Source: Amphibalanus amphitrite (taxonomy: Eukaryota > Arthropoda > Thecostraca > Balanomorpha > Balanidae). Taken from it: a DNA stretch of 64,000 nt. The notes under the pieces were generated by a model. The model saw nothing but the letters and a program-made list of their open reading frames with translations. It did no database searches and was not told the origin of the DNA. The stretch spans positions 744,001 through 808,000 of the forward strand of contig NW_024881535.1 of NCBI RefSeq assembly GCF_019059575.1. The letters are read 5' to 3'. Positions 24,117-36,199 of the stretch are shown here, piece by piece. The first letter of the stretch is position 1. The number at the start of each line of letters is the position of its first letter. The position numbers were made by a program, and so were the translations under genes.

Positions 24117-27100
24117 ATGATGAACGCTCCAGTGCCTCCCGTCTACGTCGACCGCGCCTCTCAAGTGCTCCGTATAGAGCACAATATGTGCTCGCAACTG
24201 GAGCACCTGTCCTTCATCTCCGAGAAGGTCACCCACGTGTACAACCCTCTGCAGTACGCCGCGGAGCCGCACGCCAACTACGTCCGCCTCTGCCTCGGCC
24301 ACGGCGGGCCCGTTCCGGTTTTGTTTCTGGGTATGAACCCCAGCGTTGGAATGTGTCAGACGGGCGTGCCGTTTGGAGAGATCGCCGCCGTCCGAGACTG
24401 GATGGGAGTCAGCGGGGAGGTGGTGCCTCCTGAGAACCAGAACCCTCACCGGCCCATCACCGGCTTCAGCTATACAGGCAAGCCAGAGGTACGAGACCGG
24501 GCAGGATATTTCGGCTCTGAAAGGGTTGATACTTTATGCGGTAATTAAGTGTCTATCGGTGCTTTAGAAAGGGCATGAAGTTTGAAGGATATCGCCAGTT
24601 GCGTAATATAGAACCTTTTTTGTCTTTATAGCCCATAGTTTCTCCCCGTGGGCCGTGACATCCATGATCTTTTTCATCCAAGTTAAATATTGTTTTTTCG
24701 CAGGTGAGCGGCAGCCGTTTCTGGCGTTTTTGGCAGAGTCGGGTTGCTACTGCAAACGACGTGTTTGAGCAAGCTTACGTCCACAATTTCTGTCCTCTGG
24801 CCTTCATGAGCTCGAGTAGGAATGTCCCCCTGAATAAACTGAGCCTGCCGCTGCGGCGGGAGCTGGAGGCCATCTGCTGGCAGGCGTTGGTCGATATTAT
24901 AATGGTGCTGGGAGCGCGCACGGTCATCGGCATCGGGAGGTACGCCCAGCAACAGGCCAGTAAGCTGATTGACGCTGGTCTGGTGGATCAGGTGCACTAT
25001 CTCTTGCACCCCAGCGGTCTCAACCGACAGGTAGGTCTTCCATGAAAAGGTATTGTAATCCCGTGTAGTGCAAATTTGATCGAATTTACATATCTATGCA
25101 ATCGTGCACAGCGCTGCTCAACAGAAAGCTTTGGTTATTGATGCTATTTTTAGATTAAAGAGTTTTAGTTTGTGACTTTGTATTTTTCCCACATTGAACT
25201 TTATTGTTGTTTATTTATTTATTTATTTATTTATTTGTTTATTTATTTATTTATTCATTTATTTATTTATTTATTTATCTATTAATTTGTTTATTTATCT
25301 ATCTATCTATTTATTTATCCAGAATTGGAGGATCAAAAGCATGCGATAGCATGCTTTTGCATCCGGAAATTCCCATTGGTGGGTCGCTGAAGAAAAGTTC
25401 GGCCAAGCCTGTTTGTCAGTGAGTGAGTGAGTATGTGAGTGAGTGAGTTTGTCCAAGCATTTTTGGACCTGGAGTCAAAATGGGTGGACCGATCGGGACG
25501 AAAGTGGGACCGTTCGACTCGTCTCCGGCGAGGTAAACTTTTGGTGCTGGTTTTGGGTTGCTCGGTGCTTCGTGGCACATGCTATTCCGCTTCAAAGTTT
25601 CGGTGACACGAAATTTTTTGTCAAGGCTACAGGTCAACCCGAGGTCACAGGCAAAGCCATACTGGCGGGACACATCGGTAACACCTTGAACCAGTTTCCA
25701 GGGGGGTCACCGTCTGCCAGGGGTGCAGGCTGCACGTGCTGGGGTCGGAAAACCGTTTTGACGTGAGGTCCTCTGGCTCAAAGAAATTTTAAGCTATCAA
25801 CCTCAAAATCGGTTCAATGATAGTCCCAAGCAAGGCCTCCAAAATAATGCATATTTGGTTGAGCTAAACTCTGTGGTGCATGAGCTATGCACGTGCAAGC
25901 CGATTGCACCCCTTCGTACGTTGCCACGCCTGCAGGGTAAACGGCAGCTCTAACTGGTTCAAAACTTGCAGGTCATAAGAAGAATACATTTGATCACGAC
26001 ATTCCGGCGAGATAATATCCGAGGGGTGCAAGCTGCGCGTGCGGGGGGCGGATAACGGTTTTGACTAGGGATCCTCTGATCCCGGGAAACGTCGAGCTAG
26101 CGACACAAAAGTCGGTACACTGATAGAACTAGACACACACTACAGGATGTTATGAAAATGACTGCACTGGGGTGCCGGGGACATGAACTATGCACGTGCA
26201 GTTAATTCATATCTTACTGTAGGTAGATGTCCACACCAATCTCACGTGCTTCCAAACATTTTTGGGATGTTTCGGTTAGTTTCAGGTTCAGTCCAAGCTC
26301 AGTCGGCTCGCTCAGTCCGCTCAGTCTGTGTTTCGGTGGTTTGGCCCGGTGTGTGCCCTCAGTACCGTTCCTCCAATTCTGGCCCAAGGCAACGCAAGAG
26401 CGCTGCCGGCATCTAGTTTATCCAGAATTGGAGGATCAAAAGCATGCGATAGCATGCTTTTGCATCCGGAAATTCCCATTGGTGGGTCGCTGAAGAAAAG
26501 TTCGGCCAAGCCTGTTTGTCAGTGAGTGAGTGAGTATGTGAGTGAGTGAGTTTGTCCAAGCATTTTTGGACCTGGAGTCAAAATGGGTGGACCGATCGGG
26601 ACGAAAGTGGGACCGTTCGACTCGTCTCCGGCGAGGTAAACTTTTGGTGCTGGTTTTGGGTTGCTCGGTGCTTCGTGGCACATGCTATTCCGCTTCAAAG
26701 TTTCGGTGACACGAAATTTTTTGTCAAGGCTACAGGTCAACCCGAGGTCACAGGCAAAGCCATACTGGCGGGACACATCGGTAACACCTTGAACCAGTTT
26801 CCAGGGGGGTCACCGTCTGCGAGGGGTGCAAGCTGCACGTGCTGGGGTCGGAAAACCGTTTTGACGTGATGTCCTCTGGCTCAAAGAAATTTTAAGCTAT
26901 CAACCTCAAAATCGGTTCAATGGTAGTCCCAAGCAAGGCCTCCAAAATAATGCATATTTGGTTGAGCTAAACTCTGTGGTGCATGAGCTATGCACGTGCA
27001 AGCCGATTGCACCCCTTCGTACGTTGCCACGCCTGCAGGGTAAACGGCAGCTCTAACTGGTTCAAAACTTGCAGGTCATAAGAAGAATACATTTGATCAC

Positions 27101-29002
27101 GACATTCCGGCGAGATAATATCCGAGGGGTGCAAGCTGCGCGTGCGGGGGGCGGATAACGGTTTTGACTAGGGATCCTCTGATCCCGGGAAACGTCGAGC
27201 TAGCGACACAAAAGTCGGTACACTGATAGAACTAGACACACACTACAGGATGTTATGAAAATGACTGCACTGGGGTGCCGGGGACATGAACTATGCACGT
27301 GCAGTTAATTCATATCTTACTGTAGGTAGATGTCCACACTAATCTCACGTGCTTCCAAGCATTTTTTGGATGTTTCGGCTGGTTTCAGGTTCAGTCCAAG
27401 CTCAGTCTGGGTTTCGGTCTTCGGTGGTTTGGCCCGGTGTGTGCCCTCAGTCCGTTCCTCCAATTCTGGCCCAAGGCAACGCAAGAGCGCTGCCGGCATC
27501 TAGTTTATCTATCTATCTGTCTATTTATTTATCAAGATCGTCGACGGGATCTCCATTCAAAGACGAAGTCAATGCTTAACCCTCGCCGGCCGAGGGGGGT
27601 GCCGCCCCCCCCATAAGTTTTTTTTTCGCGATAGCTTCGAACACGCCGGCGATAGAGAGCTGAAACTTGGCATACCTGACATTTGCTTCAAGCCGGATCT
27701 TTTGACATCAACCGCATTTTCGGGTCAGGTCAGGTCACTGACCTATGACGTCATAAGTGAACCTCTGCACGGTCTTCAGATGTCGCAACTTCGCAACGCC
27801 CTCACTGCCAGAGGAGCTTTCACAGGGAAATGAAACTTGCAGGACCTAGTATTCATTAGGAATCTCACAACTTGCATATCTCGGATTTTTCCTAAAGGTC
27901 ATATGAGGTCAGGTCAGTTTCGTGACCTCACCATTATACTCGTAAGTCAATGGGAAAAAATGAAAACTGCTATTCTGGCGCCGGGAACGATCTCGAACTA
28001 TCTCAAGCACACAGAATCGTGATTTCATGCACTCCTTGCAAGGTTCCATGCGTTACTTTTGTAATGTTGACCTTGCGTGACGTCATTTATGACGTCATTA
28101 GGGTCATATTAGTTTTTCGTCAATAACTCCCGATCAAATTGAGCTAGCGAGTCGGGAAAGCCCTCAATGGACTCCGGAAGACCTGCCGAAACGAATGATA
28201 TGCGATATGACCTCATTCGACTAACTACGTGACCTGGGGGCGCTGACCTGACCGTGACCCGAGTTCAACACCCTAAGTTGACCTCACCCAAACAAAAAGT
28301 ATATCATTCGACGCGTCTGAGCAAGGCAAACACGATGCTGCCAAAATCGCGGCTCTGCGGCCGTTTTTGCGAAGTTATTCACCAAAAACTGAACCGTACC
28401 TTGGCCGGCACTTGACCTGACCTCAGAGGTCACCGGTTGACCTAGGACCTTAAAATCGGGTATCAATCTCTGCGTCTTGAAACGGCGCACACACTCGTTT
28501 TTTCCGCGACGCGCTAGCTCCACCAGGGGCGAAACGGCGAGGGGGGTCGTACCCGCCCCCCCTCGGCCGGCGCGTATGTAGAAAACCATTAGGTCCGGCG
28601 AGGGTTAAGATCACTGCTTGTTAGCTTTTGCGATTCAATACGAAACGTATTCAGCTGCTACTTATTTAGACAATAGGTATAGTGTCACATCCACGGGCGT
28701 CACTTCCCGAAATTTATTGGTAGGGCTCCAATGGTTAATTTTAGGATTCCAAAGCCATTCTGACCATACAGTGTTAAAAATTATGAAATTATTGGTAGGG
28801 CTCGGGCCTCGAGCCCTACCAAGCCTATACAAAACGACACCCATGATCACATTCAATCCAATGCCATCAAATCCGTCGCGATCACTTGCTGATCAGTGTG
28901 CTCTAACCCTGTGGCTCTGGTTGGCAGGCGAACAAGGGCTGGGACGGCGAAGCTTTCGAACAGCTGACTCAGGCCGGCGTGCCGCTGCCCTTTCCCCAGT
29001 GA
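24117..29002 (+). CDS. SMUG1: SMUG1-like glycosylase, copy 2, with altered active-site motifs
   Basis: Exons are 24117-24488, 24704-25030 and 28928-29002, all phase 0 with GT/AG borders, 257 residues. Gene structure and flanks match copy 1, so this is a tandem duplicate. The fold-defining segments persist: VYNPLQYAAEPH, TGVPFGE, RDWMGVSGE, VHNFCPLAFM, RTVIGIGRYA. Motif 1 is one residue short (GMNPSVGMCQ instead of GMNPGPWGMSQ) and motif 2 is HPSGLNRQ instead of HPSPxNPQ. Asn74 and His226 remain. There is no stop codon or frameshift, so it is not an obvious pseudogene; changed substrate range or weak activity is my inference. Intron 2 holds a dimeric repeat and an A-family TTAA element. The start is an ATG pair (24117, 24120) matching the copy 1 start. 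Confidence 0.9.
25204..25318. repeat. TTTA/TCTA tetranucleotide microsatellite
   Basis: A run of TTTA and TCTA units sits directly left of the dimeric 1.1-kb repeat. A shorter TCTA/TTTA run follows the dimer at 27509-27533, as if the dimer had inserted into or expanded beside the microsatellite. Confidence 0.92.
25319..26421. repeat. 1.1-kb repeat unit, copy 1 of a tandem dimer
   Basis: Starts CCAGAATTGGAGG and contains the inverse CCTCCAATTCTGG at 26370-26382. It also has a GCATGC-GATA-GCATGC hairpin near its start, a GTGA microsatellite (25419-25450) and several GTGCACGTGC-like palindromes. No protein is encoded. The exact class is unknown. The unit lies in intron 2 of SMUG1 copy 2. Confidence 0.85.
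26422..27508. repeat. 1.1-kb repeat unit, copy 2 of a tandem dimer
   Basis: Nearly identical to the preceding unit with an offset of 1,103 bases. The first 900 bases differ at only a few positions; the last 150 carry small indels. The near identity implies a recent tandem duplication or an assembly duplication. Confidence 0.88.
27580..28604 (+). mobile_element. TTAA element, A family copy 2, in SMUG1-2 intron 2
   Basis: Exact TTAA on both sides (27576-27579, 28605-28608). Short left end, long right end, paired TGACGTCA sites near 28079-28097, and the same GGTCA layout as the copy at 15104. Host sequence at the two insertion sites differs, so the two SMUG1 introns acquired their A elements independently. 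Confidence 0.9.
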
Positions 29003-29114
29003 ACTGGAAGTCTGGCAATCAACAAAATGCCTCTGATAAACGGAAGTGCTGGTTAGTGGTACGCCAATAGCGCATGCTTTGCCTCGACCACTCGCATGTT
29101 TTGAGTGTGATTAA

Positions 29115-29672
29115 CCCGGCGGCTGCTGGGCCTCCGCGCCACCCGCCGGCCGCTGGGGGGGGGGGGGACATATATGTATGTACATAGTTGCCCCCATTTA
29201 CTTCTGCGACGATATCGTCGCAACGCGAAGAGGTAGAGAAACGAAACTTTGCACACATTTTCCTGAATACCTAGCCGAGGTTGCATCCAAATTTGGTATC
29301 GATCCCAGTTAGAATGACGTCACAGTGGCGTCAGAAGTCAAATTATAGATTTGCGTCTCTCAGTTTCCTCACGATATATCCGACATATGAGACCGAATAT
29401 AAAGGACCGATTAATTATTGGTCAGGAACTAGTTGGAAGTGTACTTAGATGCTTTAGGATGACGGAAGGTGCTGTCCAGTTCATTTACAGTTGAGTTTCA
29501 TGCTTAGCAGCATCAGAAACGGTCCATATCAGAAAACGACAAAACTTTATAACGTCACTGTGACGTCATCTTAAGTGATATAACCACTAAACTTTCTTCA
29601 AACATTGCCTAGGTATTCATTTGAAGCTTTGCCAAGTTTCATATGCCCCCCCCCCTCCCCAGCGGCTCGTGG
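29115..29672 (-). mobile_element. TTAA element, short N family (558 bp)
   Basis: TTAA at 29111-29114 and 29673-29676. The left long end is CCCGGCGGCTGCTGGG, a spacer, then GGCCGCTGGGGG. The right short end on the complement is CCCACGAGCCGCTGGGG. Runs of G and C flank an ACATATATGTATG palindrome. It has fewer GGTCA motifs than the other families but carries TGACGTCA near 29314 and 29571. Confidence 0.75.
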
Positions 29673-29676
29673 GTTA

Positions 29677-30680
29677 ATGTTAATACATGCTGATTGTCAT
29701 CAAAATATAGGTACACACAGCTAATAGCGATGATCATTTTGACTGTTTGTGTCATAACTCATAGATCAGGGAGGCTTGTGATGTCGTCTTTCGTTTTGTG
29801 GTGTTTTTAACGGTCAGACTTTATCTTTCTGTTAACATTCTTCCAGAGTGATCTTACTGAACCGTTTTCTTTTGCCAGCGCTAAAGTGGGGCAAATGTTT
29901 ACTGGCTATGGATTTGTTTTCTTTGTAGCCGAAAACATTGCTTCGAATTAGAATAGTTCTTTGCTTGCATCGCAAATATGGCAGTTATCCTTAAACAAGT
30001 TATGTTATTTACCATAAGGTATGTACCTACTATGTACTTACTTACGTATAGCTCATAGGACCGGCTGCAAATTAAGCATAAAGGAAGAAGACATTTTACT
30101 TGATTATTCTTTTGCTTCCATTTCTGTGTATATCGTCTGTGGTTAATGGCAATAGCGGTGATGGTGTTTATTATTAATCCCAAACCCAAAAGCTTATGTT
30201 CGATAATACACATTAGGTAATACATCTTGGTCGTATACGATTTCTTTGAACTGCATGAAAGAGCCTGGATTTATTTTCGTATAGGTAGTTTATATCCAGA
30301 CAGAATTGATGTCTGATACTGATTCAACCTCGGAATGCTGAATCACCAGGCAGAAACATATACCAGCCCCCCCCCCCCCACCCCCACCCCCCACCCACAC
30401 CCACACCCACGCACACTCACACTTATCACTTATCAGTCCATTTCTGGTGTGTCACCGCCCCCCCCCCATTGACCCCAGACACCTACAAATGCTGCTCGAA
30501 CTTCAGGAACTATTCCATGTTTCTGGGGACGAACGTTTACCAAGGTTATTTCGGCTGGTAGAATGTCGTAACACAGCGACGATAAACCTCTTTCTCTACT
30601 GCCCTGGAACAGTGATTCATATTCCATAAACTGCCTAAATTCACTCTCTCCAGCATACCCCCCCCCCCTCGCTCCCCCCC
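29677..30680. other. SMUG1-2 3' flank and intergenic sequence
   Basis: The first 200 bases align with the copy 1 flank (17812-18010). Bases 30366-30420 are a C/A-rich microsatellite. No gene is seen. Confidence 0.55.
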
Positions 30681-30689
30681 CCGGTGCCG

Positions 30690-30921
30690 CCACTGACGGC
30701 GACTCGTTCGGTAGTCGCCCCATTTCGTCGAATTGGCCTTCCGTGTTTCGCTCCAGCGCTCATCGGTCCGCGAATTCGGCGGTGGGGGAACCCACCACGT
30801 TGTGAAAGCCAGAGCCGCTGTGATTGGCGGCGTATCGTGGGGCGGACTGACGGCAGCGCCGTGTTTTGGAGCTGTGCTCGCGGCTGGAGCGGTGCAGTTG
30901 AACCGGAGGGCTCCGCTTGAA
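30690..30921 (+). promoter_or_regulatory. Possible promoter and leader exon of the lipocalin gene
   Basis: A CpG-rich block with a CCAAT-type GATTGG (about 30820), a GGGGCGGA GC-box (about 30838) and a good splice donor (GAAAG|GTATGT at 30921) lies upstream of the lipocalin start. Linking the donor to the acceptor at 32540 (TTTCAG) would make a 5' UTR exon. This is inference from signals only. Confidence 0.3.
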
Positions 30922-30999
30922 AGGTATGTGGGATCGACACTGGCGGCAGTGTGGTTGTCGGATGATTGCTTTGGCTTTGATTATTTAAGATGTGTCTGA

Positions 31000-32176
31000 T
31001 GTTTTCAAGAATGCCGCACTTCTAACCGTTTACTTTTATTTATTCGTTAGTCTGGTCATGGTGGCTTGGTGGTCATGGCATTAATAAATTAGATATTGAA
31101 CAATGTTTTTTAAGTTGGAATGTTGGCTGTGTCTATTGCCTAAGCGACTTCCAATTAGCATTTCGTGTAGATATAGGTAGATACCTAAATGATGCACAGA
31201 GTAAAAAAAAAATCATGTACCGCTTTTTGCTAGATAAGTCAAATTTATTTGGACTGCTCGTGCCGGTAACTTTAGACCGATGTCGGAAATGGAGACATAA
31301 TCGTCTATATTTTTATTTGGGTGGTGGAGTCAGCATTGCCGGGTTCGAGGTACGAACTGGTCGTTTACTCGATGCGATTGGCTTTTCCGGCTCTCTATCC
31401 GTTATCGTTATTTTTTGTGGCCTTGCTGGTAAATTTGATAGACATGGGACCCGTACCCTCGCCTAAACTCAGTTTAAGCTCTAGAAGATTTTACTGGCTT
31501 CTTTGCTTTACAGCTTTGTATAGGTAGTACATAGGTACTGTTAAACGATCAAAGGGCTTATGAGGCTTGCTTGCATGTATATCTTTATGGTAACGCTCGA
31601 TAGGGAATAGCACCCGATACAAAACCAATAAAGAGCATTTCATTGCACCTTCGCACTCATTGCTCCACGATATGAGGGTCCACATGGTCTAATAAAACAC
31701 CATGTTACTTACTGAAACGTCGATCAAAGCATCTCAATTCTCCACATAGTTCTAAACCATGACGGGCGAAATGCTGCTGCTATCATTCAAATCATTATTA
31801 ACCCGATTCTGCTTAGCCTATGGATAACGGTTGTTCGCTCTAGCATGTATGTACGCTCTTCTTTATTTGTCGTGCCTGCCTTCACCAGAGCCGAAGTTGT
31901 TCGTCGGTGTGTCGGATGGGTCGCGTGCAAAGCGTCGAGCTGATGCCGGGCACGATTTCTCCATTTGGCGAACGGAATGCCGCTTTCCCTGCATTGTTGA
32001 CCGGCTCCAAACACGTGTGCGTCATTCCTGGTGATTAGTTTGCGGTGATGACACCGTTTCGGCGTTATCGAACTCTAAGTCATACGCTGCGCACATAAGG
32101 GGGTTGTTTGGCTGGATTGACCGGTTTAGTGGCGGTCCGCATCATTGTGATTTCTATGAGAAAGTTGCATCATGTA
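31000..32176. other. Unannotated sequence upstream of the lipocalin gene
   Basis: Nothing convincing is seen. Short open frames on both strands lack domains. It is probably intron or intergenic sequence. Confidence 0.4.
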
Positions 32177-32387
32177 CAGTCTGTCTTAAAAGTACCGTGC
32201 AAAGTGACGGTGGATCCATCGAGCCTGACCGAGGAAGGGCCTGCTTTAATTTGAAAGTCACCGAACCAATTGACCTGGGGAATGGACGAGAATGTCAATT
32301 GCTACGGTGACTCAAATTTAGCAGTCCTTCATCGGTCAGGCTTGATGGATCCACCGTCACTTTGCGCGGTACTTTTAAGACAGACTG
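32177..32387. mobile_element. Palindromic Tc1-mariner-type MITE (211 bp)
   Basis: Flanked by TA (32175-32176, 32388-32389). Arms of about 58 bp are near-perfect inverses, starting CAGTCTGTCTTAAAAGTACC; a few mismatches exist, such as GTGCAAAG against GCGCAAAG. The centre is also partly self-complementary (GTCACCG / CGGTGAC). It lies about 180 bp upstream of the lipocalin start codon. Confidence 0.85.
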
Positions 32388-32568
32388 TACTGCTCTTATG
32401 TAACGGCCTGGACGAAGTTCATGTAACTCCTGTGTCATATTCACATGAAAGCCTTCACTCCTTTCCCAGAGTATGCATGCCCTTCATTTATGCCACTTCC
32501 TATATGACCGTTATCACCGGTCCCGTGTCTCCGTTTCAGAGTTCCCGATCTCTCCCGCTGTCTATACA

Positions 32569-35500
32569 ATGGAGCTGCTGCGTTCGGCGTGTGGGGTGCT
32601 GGTGCTGGCAGCGCTGGCGACAGCTCACGTCAACCACCGCTCCTCCTGCCCCATTCCCACGCACCCCATGAAGGGCTTCGTGCCCAACAAGGTACGTGTG
32701 CGGGGCCTTGAGAATTATGTCGGTAATTACTTGACTAACTAGTTCCAACCCGGAACATGCAGTGATGATTAATCGTGAATCGTTTTTGGTTCGTATGACC
32801 TCGGATACGCGTTATATTTTGTCGGGATCTCCGTCGTGAGATCGGGCCCCCCTCCCCCCCCCCCCCACACACACACACACTTCACATACCTTGTCCTTCG
32901 TCTGTGTGGCGATGCATTATAGCTTGCCGCGCAGGCGTCAGCGACTCGCTGTATAGACTATGAACACTCGGATCACAATGAATAGCGATTGTCTGAATGG
33001 CCTTGTGGCTGTGTCTACCCGCCCCCCCCCCCCCGACTTCCTGTGCCGTGACTGTCCCCGCGTGACGGGCGGTGGCGAGGGACGCGAGCGTGACGCGTGA
33101 CGGGAACGACCTAAAACTGCGGAAAACCGCATGGTTCGTGCCGGTTCAGTAGTTAGAACGTGGTCTGCTGCCCACCGCTGAATTTAAAATGAAACTGGTA
33201 GCGGTAACCACAAAGGAAATTTTAGCATCAGCTTATGTATTGGATGAAAACCCGTTTTTTTATGATAACTACCTGAGCGTCTTTGCACATCGCGTGCCTC
33301 TTATAGGTGAAGGCGTTATGTTTGTTTCGTCGGCGACTTGGTATAGCTGCTTCCCCAAACTGACTTGGATCGTAATTTCTGACGGCTGGTTTTTGACGTT
33401 TTTGACTATTCCGTGGACTGAGTTTCAATGAATCGTGCTCTTTCTTTCGATAGGAAACACGTTTTGATTCACTGTTTTTATCGTAAAGTACCCGTTTATC
33501 GCTAAGTGCTCACTGGCTTATGTTTCTTGCTCGGCTCATGTTCTGTTGCTGAGCACGTTCTAGGTTTTGTGATTTAAACGTTTAGGCTTAAACTGTACCT
33601 ATGCGTTCTTGCAGCCAGCTTAGCAAATAGCATATTTCAGAGTTTAGTGCCCACCTACTTTCATGTCAAAACGTCTAAAAGCCACTAGTCGCTTCAGTGG
33701 CTGTCTAATGTCTCCGCTGAGCTGAGCTGGTCGCTGACAGTCCCTCTCCCTCGCCCGTCCGTATAGTTTCTCGGCGAATGGTACGTGATGAGAGCATTCG
33801 ATCCGGACGTCTCGTGCCTCGTCTTCAACTACACCACCTGTGGCGAGGGCTGCCTGCGCGTGGTGGAGACCAAGAAAATCGACCTTATTGACAACATCGG
33901 CATCAGCAACGTGTACCAGACGGAGGGCACGCTGAGGATTGACGGATCCGAGCCGTCCGAAATGACGGCTTCCTTCACCACAAGTAAGCGAAATCGGGGC
34001 GTAAAACGTACCGTAATAAATTTGAACGGGGCGATTTGGTGAGGCGAGCATCAGGCATGTGTTGTGCATAAGCATTTGTGTTTTTATATTTTTTTTCTTT
34101 TAGATTGATGCGTATTGTATGCATAGTGTATGGGCCGTTTCATTCCGTTCTGGGGGGTTAAAGTCGTGCTTTGGCTCTAAGTCAAGATTTCACCGAAGTT
34201 AATATCACGTCGCACAAACAGTTGAACTGACTACCTGGCCGTGGCCCCGGTCTACTCTCTAATCTCCGTACATGTCCGGCCAAGTATTTTCTATGTACTC
34301 TGACCTCCTCGCCTGTCTCTTCAGACTTTCTATGTACTCTAACCTCTCCCTCCACCCGACAGAGCCCGCACCCTCCCCACCCACCCACGCTCTAGTCTCT
34401 AGCTACCCGCCTGTCTCCTCAGGCCTTTTATCCCCACCCTAACCCCCCTCTCTCTCTCTTCAGACCCCCGCTCGGCTCTCTACACCGTGCTAGCTACCGA
34501 CTACACCTCCTTTGCCGCCGTCTACACGTGTCAGAACGTCGGTCTCGACGCGCTGCCGCTCTACCACCGACGGGACGTCTATCTGCTGGCCAGGGACCGG
34601 AACACCCCAGTCACACCGGAGGTGGTCGAGCAGGTGAGGCGCGCTCCCTGGGCGCGGACGGGTGACGGTTGTGGGGGATTCGTGTTTGATGAGGGTGGTG
34701 GGGACGGTTGATAACATGGTGGGGACGGTTGATAACATGGTGGGATAGATGTCGGGCGATGAATGTGGTTGTAGGCAGGGCTGCGGAGTCGGAGTCGGAG
34801 TCGTCCGGAGTCGACAGTTCTGCCCGGAGTCGGAGTCGGAGTCGGAGTCTCCAAAATCTTACCGACTCCGACTCCGGAGTTGGAGTTAACGCTGCATGTC
34901 TCAACGTCATGCCCTGCACCTGTCTGCTTGGCGATCCTACGCTCGTTGACGTTTCGAAATCAGCTTTTGTCGAAAAAAGATCATATTCCTGTTATGAACG
35001 AGAGCTTTCAGCTGAAAGAAGCAGAAGAAGGCGAATTTTCCGGAACCTGCTTTTAATGCTGCATGTTGTTTATAAGGCATTTATTGCAATGTAAGCCTTT
35101 AGAACGCGCAAAATATCGTTTCGGGCAAAATAAAAGATATTTCCACTAGGATATTAAGAATAACGTCCGGAGTCGGACCTGGAGTCGGAGTCAGAATGAG
35201 AGTCGATTTTGGAAGCAGGAGTCGGAGTTGGAGACACCCGAAAATCGATCAACTCCGCATTCCTGGTTGTAGGTCTCAAATACTCCTTGCGGTCTTGTGC
35301 TTTGGAGCGCTGCGAACTGATGCAATGGGCACAGGGCTACGCAGTCGTCTTTGTGTCTTCAGGATATTTCTTATCATTTCTATGAGCGTTGGATTTGTAC
35401 CTACCGATCGCGAGTTATCAAAATCCGCAGTGGCCAAAGCTTTTAACCCCCTCACTCTCTGATATCTGAAAGCCACAATAAAATTGTGTCAGCGAGAGTC

Positions 35501-36168
35501 TAATAACTAGCAATAAATTGTCCGCCCTCACTCGCCTTGCGGAGCGATATTTCAGCGATACCATATCTCCCGACGAATACAGCCCGCGTGAATTTTATTG
35601 CCGCTGGGTTACTCACACCGTAAACCCAATCGCATAATCCTCAAGGGTTACCGTTGTTGCCTGAGTCACAGCTGAACTGGTGCGCAGTTGTCTGGCACTT
35701 TCCGATAGGCCAAGAACGAGGTAAAACTGAAAAATAAACGGGTATTTTAATTTTTTAGGTGAGCTGGTACCTTCTTTTGGTACAGCTGCGTAGAGCATCC
35801 CTCAGCTTAGCCGACTGTCAGAGATAATGAGCGGGTGGTTCGAGCCGTTTCACCGCCCGGAATTTGCCGCCCACGGGCAATTTGCTGTGCCATTAGCCAG
35901 TAGCGGCGGAACACCTTCAATTAAGGGGGGGGGGGCACTGCCTACTTTTGGTCCCATTTTTCCATGCAACACCCATAGGGCTAATGTGAAAATGCCCAAA
36001 TCAAAGGGGGGCACGGTGCCCCGGTGCCCTCCCCGTTCCGCCGCCTATGCCATTAGCAGTTTCATTAGCAGTGGGTGCATAGCAGTCGATGTTAGATACC
36101 ATCGTTCTGTCGGTCTGTCTGTCTGTTTATCCGTCTGCCTGCCAGCATCTGTCTGTTTGTTTCCGTCC

Positions 36169-36199
<31 letters not shown>

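Noticed and set aside
25333-26776. Identical open frames in the 1.1-kb dimer as duplicated genes
   Set aside because: They are short, overlap on both strands and cross a GTGA microsatellite; the identity reflects the tandem repeat.
30433-30940. Glycine/proline-rich frames near 30,400-30,900 as a gene
   Set aside because: They cross poly-C microsatellites and a promoter-like CpG block on both strands with no domain.
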